Positions 61,037 to 64,000 of a stretch of DNA of 64,000 nt are shown here, one piece after another. The position numbers and the translations under genes are program-made. The notes under the pieces are model-generated. The model was not told the origin of the DNA. It saw only the letters and a list, made by a program, of their open reading frames with translations, and searched no databases. How positions within the stretch are numbered: position 1 is the stretch's first letter; every line of letters starts with the position of its first letter. The stretch is from Deltaproteobacteria bacterium (GTDB taxonomy: Bacteria; Desulfobacterota; Desulfobacteria; Desulfobacterales; SpSt-501): NCBI GenBank assembly GCA_016219005.1, contig JACRCN010000105.1:1-64000 (forward strand). The letters run 5' to 3'.

Positions 61037-63673
61037 ATGGAACATCCCACCTCTGCTCGGCAGACCGTGGCCGGCCGGGCCCGGCGCTGGATCGACCGGA
61101 TCCTCCACGGCACGCATCATCACTACCGCAACGTGCTGCCGGACGATCCCGGCCCCGTCCTGTCGCGGGCCCTCGAGCTCTTCTATTCCGGGGTGCGGCT
61201 CGAAGCGCCCCAGACCGCCGCTCTGCGCCAGTTGCCTGCCAACGCCATCGTCGTCTACGCTTCGAAGTTCAAGAGCGACTTTGCGTTTCTCTTCGCCTAC
61301 CACCGCTACCGCCACCTGGGCTTGCACTTCCCCCGCCTCGGTCTCGGCGGCCGGTTTTTCATCTGGCAGCCGCCCTCCCGGATGCTGCGGATCCTGCTGG
61401 CGCACGCCGACAGCCTGCTGCGGCACGGGCGGTGGCCTGACCCCTACGGCAGCGGCTTTCTCCACGACGAGTTGCTGAAGGCGGGGGCCGGTTTTTTCAC
61501 GCTGATCCAGAAAAAGCGTTTCTGGCAGCGCTCCGGCAAGGGGTCCGTCGACCCGGTGGAGTTCCTGATCCGCCTGCAGAAGACCACCGCGCAGCCGGTT
61601 CTCGTTGTGCCGCAAATCATGTTCTTCGGCAAAAGGCCCCGGCGGGCGCACCCCACCTTGATCGACATGCTGTTCGGCCCCGATGACGAACCGGGCAGGC
61701 TCCGGCGGCTCGCGGTCATGTTCAAGCAATCCGGCAACGCCTTCGTCGAAATCTCGCCGCCGATCAGCGTGCAGCGTTTTCTCGAACGACCCGACATCGC
61801 CCCGCACGTCCCCGAGTATCAGGCGGCCATTTTGCGGGGCGAGATCCTGGCCCAGATCAACCGCCACCGCCAGAGCATCACCGGACCGGTGCTCAAATCC
61901 CGCGCGGAGCTGAGGGAAAGCATCCTGAGCGGGGAGCGCTTCCAGCAAACCCTCCAGTCTCACGCGCAGACGCACGGCTTGGCGTTCGCCGAGGTGCGGA
62001 TGAAAGCCGCGGAGTACCTGAACGAAATCGCAGCCGCATTCAGCCCGAGTTGGATCCTGGTATATTCCCACATTGTCGCCTGGCTCCTGCGGACCCTGTT
62101 CGACGGGCTGTCGATGAACCCGGAGGACCTTGCGGCCATCAAGCGCATGAGCCTGAGGGGGCCCCTTGTCTTCATCCCGTCGCACAAGAGCCATTTCGAC
62201 TACCTGCTCATCTCCTACGTCCTTTACCAGAATGATCTGCCCTGCCCCCTGGTGGCCGCCGGCAAGAACCTCTCGTTCTGGCCGATGGGGCCGCTGTTCC
62301 GGCGGGGCGGAGCTTTTTTCATCCGCCGGACATTCCGGGGCGCTGTCCTGTATTCACGCACCTTCACTGAATACATCCACAAGATCATCGAGGAGGGCTA
62401 CAACGTCGAGCAGTTCATCGAAGGCGGCCGCAGCCGCACCGGCAAACTGCTGCTGCCCAAGCTGGGGATGCTGTCCATCCTCCTGAGCGCCTACAAGAAA
62501 GGGGCGTGCCCCGACATGGTGTTCGTGCCCGTGTCCATCGGCTACGATCGGGTCCTGGAGGACAAGTCCTACCTGCAGGAGATCGAAGGCGGCGCCAAAC
62601 AGGCGGAGAACTTTCGACAGGTCGTCCGCGCCCGGAAATTCTTGAGAAAACGCTACGGCAAGGTCTATCTTCGGTTCGGGGACCCCATATCCCTGAAGGA
62701 CCTGGAGGCCCGCGACGGTCAGGACCGCACCGAGATGACCCCCAAGGAGCTGAGCCGCTTCTGCCGCAACCTGGCGCACCGGATCGCCTATGAGATCGAC
62801 CGCGTGAACGTCGCCACACCGCACGCGCTCGCAGCCGCCGCCATTCTCAACGCCGCCCGGGAACGTTTTTCGTTCGAAGAACTGATGTCGGTCGCCGAGG
62901 TCTACTTGAACCATCTCTGCGCCATCGAGACCCGGATCGCCGACACTCTGATCCTGGACCACCGGCGGGCGATCGCCCACGCCCTGGATTCCTATGTCCA
63001 GCGCAGGGCCCTGGAGGCCTTGAGACTCGACCCGCAGGACCCGGCCGAGTCGGCCGGCTTCGTGCTGAGCGAGGGGAAAAGGCCGCTCTTGGACTACTAC
63101 AAGAACAACTGCATCGCGTTCTTTATCCCCGCCGCGTTCACCGCGCTGGCCATCCTCCAAAAGGACGCGTTTCAGTTTACGGCATCGGACCTGCACACCG
63201 ACTACGAATTCCTGCAGAATCTCTTCCAGTTCGAGTTCGTCTTCGACAGCGACACCACCGCCGCGCAGCTGATGCACCGGGCGCTCAAGACCTTTGTGGA
63301 CGATGCCGTGCTGGTCCCCCATCCGAGCCTGCCGGACACCTGCAACGTGACCGCCGCCGGTTACCGCAAGCTGAAGCTCTTCGCCATGTTTCTCAAAACG
63401 CTGCTGGAATCCTACGGGATCGTGGCCCATTACCTGGTGCAGACCCCTTACGACGCCGCGGAGGCCAAGGACCGCATCAAGAAGATCGTCGCCCTGGGAC
63501 GCCGGATGCACCGGCGCAAGGAGCTCGACCATATCGAGGCCATCTCCAAGATCGCCTTCGAGAACGCCCTGGAGTATTTCGCGGCCGCCGGGGTCCGGGG
63601 CTCGGAAGACCGGGACCTGATCGCCCCACCGGCCGCGGCCATTCACCGTGCGTTGAAGCATCTGCAGCAATAA
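61037..63673 (+). CDS. plsB: Glycerol-3-phosphate 1-O-acyltransferase
   Basis: 878 residues, somewhat longer than E. coli PlsB. The catalytic block SHKSHFDYLLISYVL holds the H-x4-D pair at His383 and Asp388. GAFFIRRTFRG, FIEGGRSRTGKLL and MVFVPVSIGYDRVLEDKSY are the other acyltransferase blocks. It adds the first acyl chain to glycerol 3-phosphate at the inner membrane, the opening step of phospholipid synthesis. The long N-terminal part is typical. It starts alone on the plus strand and is followed 63 bases later by a nucleotidyltransferase gene. Confidence 0.95.
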   Translation: MEHPTSARQTVAGRARRWIDRILHGTHHHYRNVLPDDPGPVLSRALELFYSGVRLEAPQTAALRQLPANAIVVYASKFKSDFAFLFAYHRYRHLGLHFPRLGLGGRFFIWQPPSRMLRILLAHADSLLRHGRWPDPYGSGFLHDELLKAGAGFFTLIQKKRFWQRSGKGSVDPVEFLIRLQKTTAQPVLVVPQIMFFGKRPRRAHPTLIDMLFGPDDEPGRLRRLAVMFKQSGNAFVEISPPISVQRFLERPDIAPHVPEYQAAILRGEILAQINRHRQSITGPVLKSRAELRESILSGERFQQTLQSHAQTHGLAFAEVRMKAAEYLNEIAAAFSPSWILVYSHIVAWLLRTLFDGLSMNPEDLAAIKRMSLRGPLVFIPSHKSHFDYLLISYVLYQNDLPCPLVAAGKNLSFWPMGPLFRRGGAFFIRRTFRGAVLYSRTFTEYIHKIIEEGYNVEQFIEGGRSRTGKLLLPKLGMLSILLSAYKKGACPDMVFVPVSIGYDRVLEDKSYLQEIEGGAKQAENFRQVVRARKFLRKRYGKVYLRFGDPISLKDLEARDGQDRTEMTPKELSRFCRNLAHRIAYEIDRVNVATPHALAAAAILNAARERFSFEELMSVAEVYLNHLCAIETRIADTLILDHRRAIAHALDSYVQRRALEALRLDPQDPAESAGFVLSEGKRPLLDYYKNNCIAFFIPAAFTALAILQKDAFQFTASDLHTDYEFLQNLFQFEFVFDSDTTAAQLMHRALKTFVDDAVLVPHPSLPDTCNVTAAGYRKLKLFAMFLKTLLESYGIVAHYLVQTPYDAAEAKDRIKKIVALGRRMHRRKELDHIEAISKIAFENALEYFAAAGVRGSEDRDLIAPPAAAIHRALKHLQQ

Positions 63674-63736
63674 CCTCAGAGGTTGATGGCTATCGATGAA
63701 ACTTACACTTTCCGTCTCCGAGCGCAACCCACTCCG

Positions 63737-64000
63737 ATGAAAGCATTGATCCTCGCCGCCGGCCTGGGGACACGCCTACGGCCCCACACCGCCATCACCC
63801 CGAAACCGCTGTTCACCGTGGCCGGAAGGACCTTGCTGGCAATCCACATCCGCAACCTGCAGGCGGCCGGCGGCGAGGCGGTCCTGGTCAACACCCATCA
63901 CCGCCACGCCGAGATCGAACGCTTCGTCGCTGCGCAACGCTTCGACATGCCGGTCATCACCCGCTTTGAACCCGCCCTGCTCGGCACCGGGGGCGCCATC
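63737..64000 (+). CDS. Sugar-phosphate nucleotidyltransferase, N-terminal part
   Basis: The first 88 codons lie in the window and the gene runs off the end. MKALILAAGLGTRLRPHTA is the nucleotide-binding signature of the NTP-transferase family. PKPLFTVAGRTLL and the later GTGGAI match the MurU/mannose-1-phosphate guanylyltransferase-like group. The substrate is not certain; MurU would fit the NamZ-like recycling enzyme a few kilobases upstream, but that is speculation. The start follows the plsB stop by 63 bases. Confidence 0.85.
   Translation, partial: MKALILAAGLGTRLRPHTAITPKPLFTVAGRTLLAIHIRNLQAAGGEAVLVNTHHRHAEIERFVAAQRFDMPVITRFEPALLGTGGAI

Noticed and set aside
1-64000. tRNA, rRNA, CRISPR array or intact insertion sequence
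   Set aside because: Gaps between genes were read for cloverleaf ends, spaced repeats and transposase motifs; none was found. A covariance-model scan would be needed to exclude small ncRNAs.

Overview
The window is a GC-rich bacterial chromosome segment that is densely coded on both strands. The best guess for the host is an anaerobic or facultative Gram-negative bacterium of the Desulfobacterota type. Reasons are a four-subunit VorDBAC/KorDABC-type 2-oxoacid:ferredoxin oxidoreductase, a MetF protein fused to the Cys-rich MTHFR_C domain, a remnant of a tungsten-type aldehyde ferredoxin oxidoreductase beside a MoaD-like carrier, outer-membrane lipid genes (MlaA, PlsB), and the housekeeping order hisC-cmk-rpsA. 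This placement is inference; no rRNA gene is present to confirm it.

Layout. 1-3.3 kb: end of a GidA-like flavoprotein, a DUF3311-like peptide with a sodium:solute symporter, and a NIF3-like protein. 3.3-5.6 kb: small stress and accessory genes (UspA, cupin, ribbon-helix-helix, MoaD-like) mixed with decayed genes. 5.8-8.9 kb: an M24 peptidase behind the severed start of an IclR regulator, then adenine deaminase. 9-10.3 kb: a broken alpha/beta hydrolase and a secreted dienelactone hydrolase. 10.7-18.2 kb: a same-strand run that looks like detoxification of quinones or other electrophiles (haloperoxidase-type hydrolase, a dioxygenase-hydrolase fusion, a YcaC-like hydrolase, an ABM membrane protein, a YtcJ-like amidohydrolase, an MFS exporter). 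18.3-21.3 kb: an orphan lipoprotein and the MetF fusion.

21.5-33.4 kb is an alpha-glucan/trehalose block: TreS-maltokinase fusion, TreZ, GH57/DUF3536, MalQ, and TreY on the opposite strand. TreY and TreZ can turn glucan ends into trehalose, TreS can interconvert trehalose and maltose, and MalQ and GH57 can remodel the chains. The fused maltokinase lacks a conserved metal-binding Asp, so the maltose 1-phosphate branch may be closed. 33.8-35.1 kb holds a stand-alone receiver, a ChrB-domain protein and an MFS stump. 35.4-43.2 kb is a complete narGHJI nitrate reductase operon with narK, with all Mo, Fe-S and haem ligands intact.

43.4-46.0 kb has miscellaneous genes (ATC-hydrolase-like, RNase H-like exonuclease, zinc-ribbon protein, LysE exporter). 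46.0-50.4 kb is a minus-strand envelope operon: exported alpha/beta hydrolase, MlaA, DUF4105 membrane protein and PAS-PP2C phosphatase. 50.6-58.1 kb is conserved core, all on the minus strand: P-loop ATPase, ferredoxin, VorB, VorA, VorC, HisC, Cmk and S1. 58.2-64 kb carries a NamZ-like muramidase, RNase HI, a small coiled-coil membrane protein, PlsB and the start of a sugar nucleotidyltransferase.

No rRNA, tRNA, CRISPR array or intact insertion sequence was seen. Decayed genes cluster at 3.3-9.6 kb and again near 34.4 and 48.2 kb, which marks those places as sites of gene loss. The most promising material for new biology is the envelope operon, the dioxygenase-hydrolase fusion within its detoxification run, the degenerate TreS-maltokinase, and the P-loop ATPase upstream of the Vor/Kor genes.
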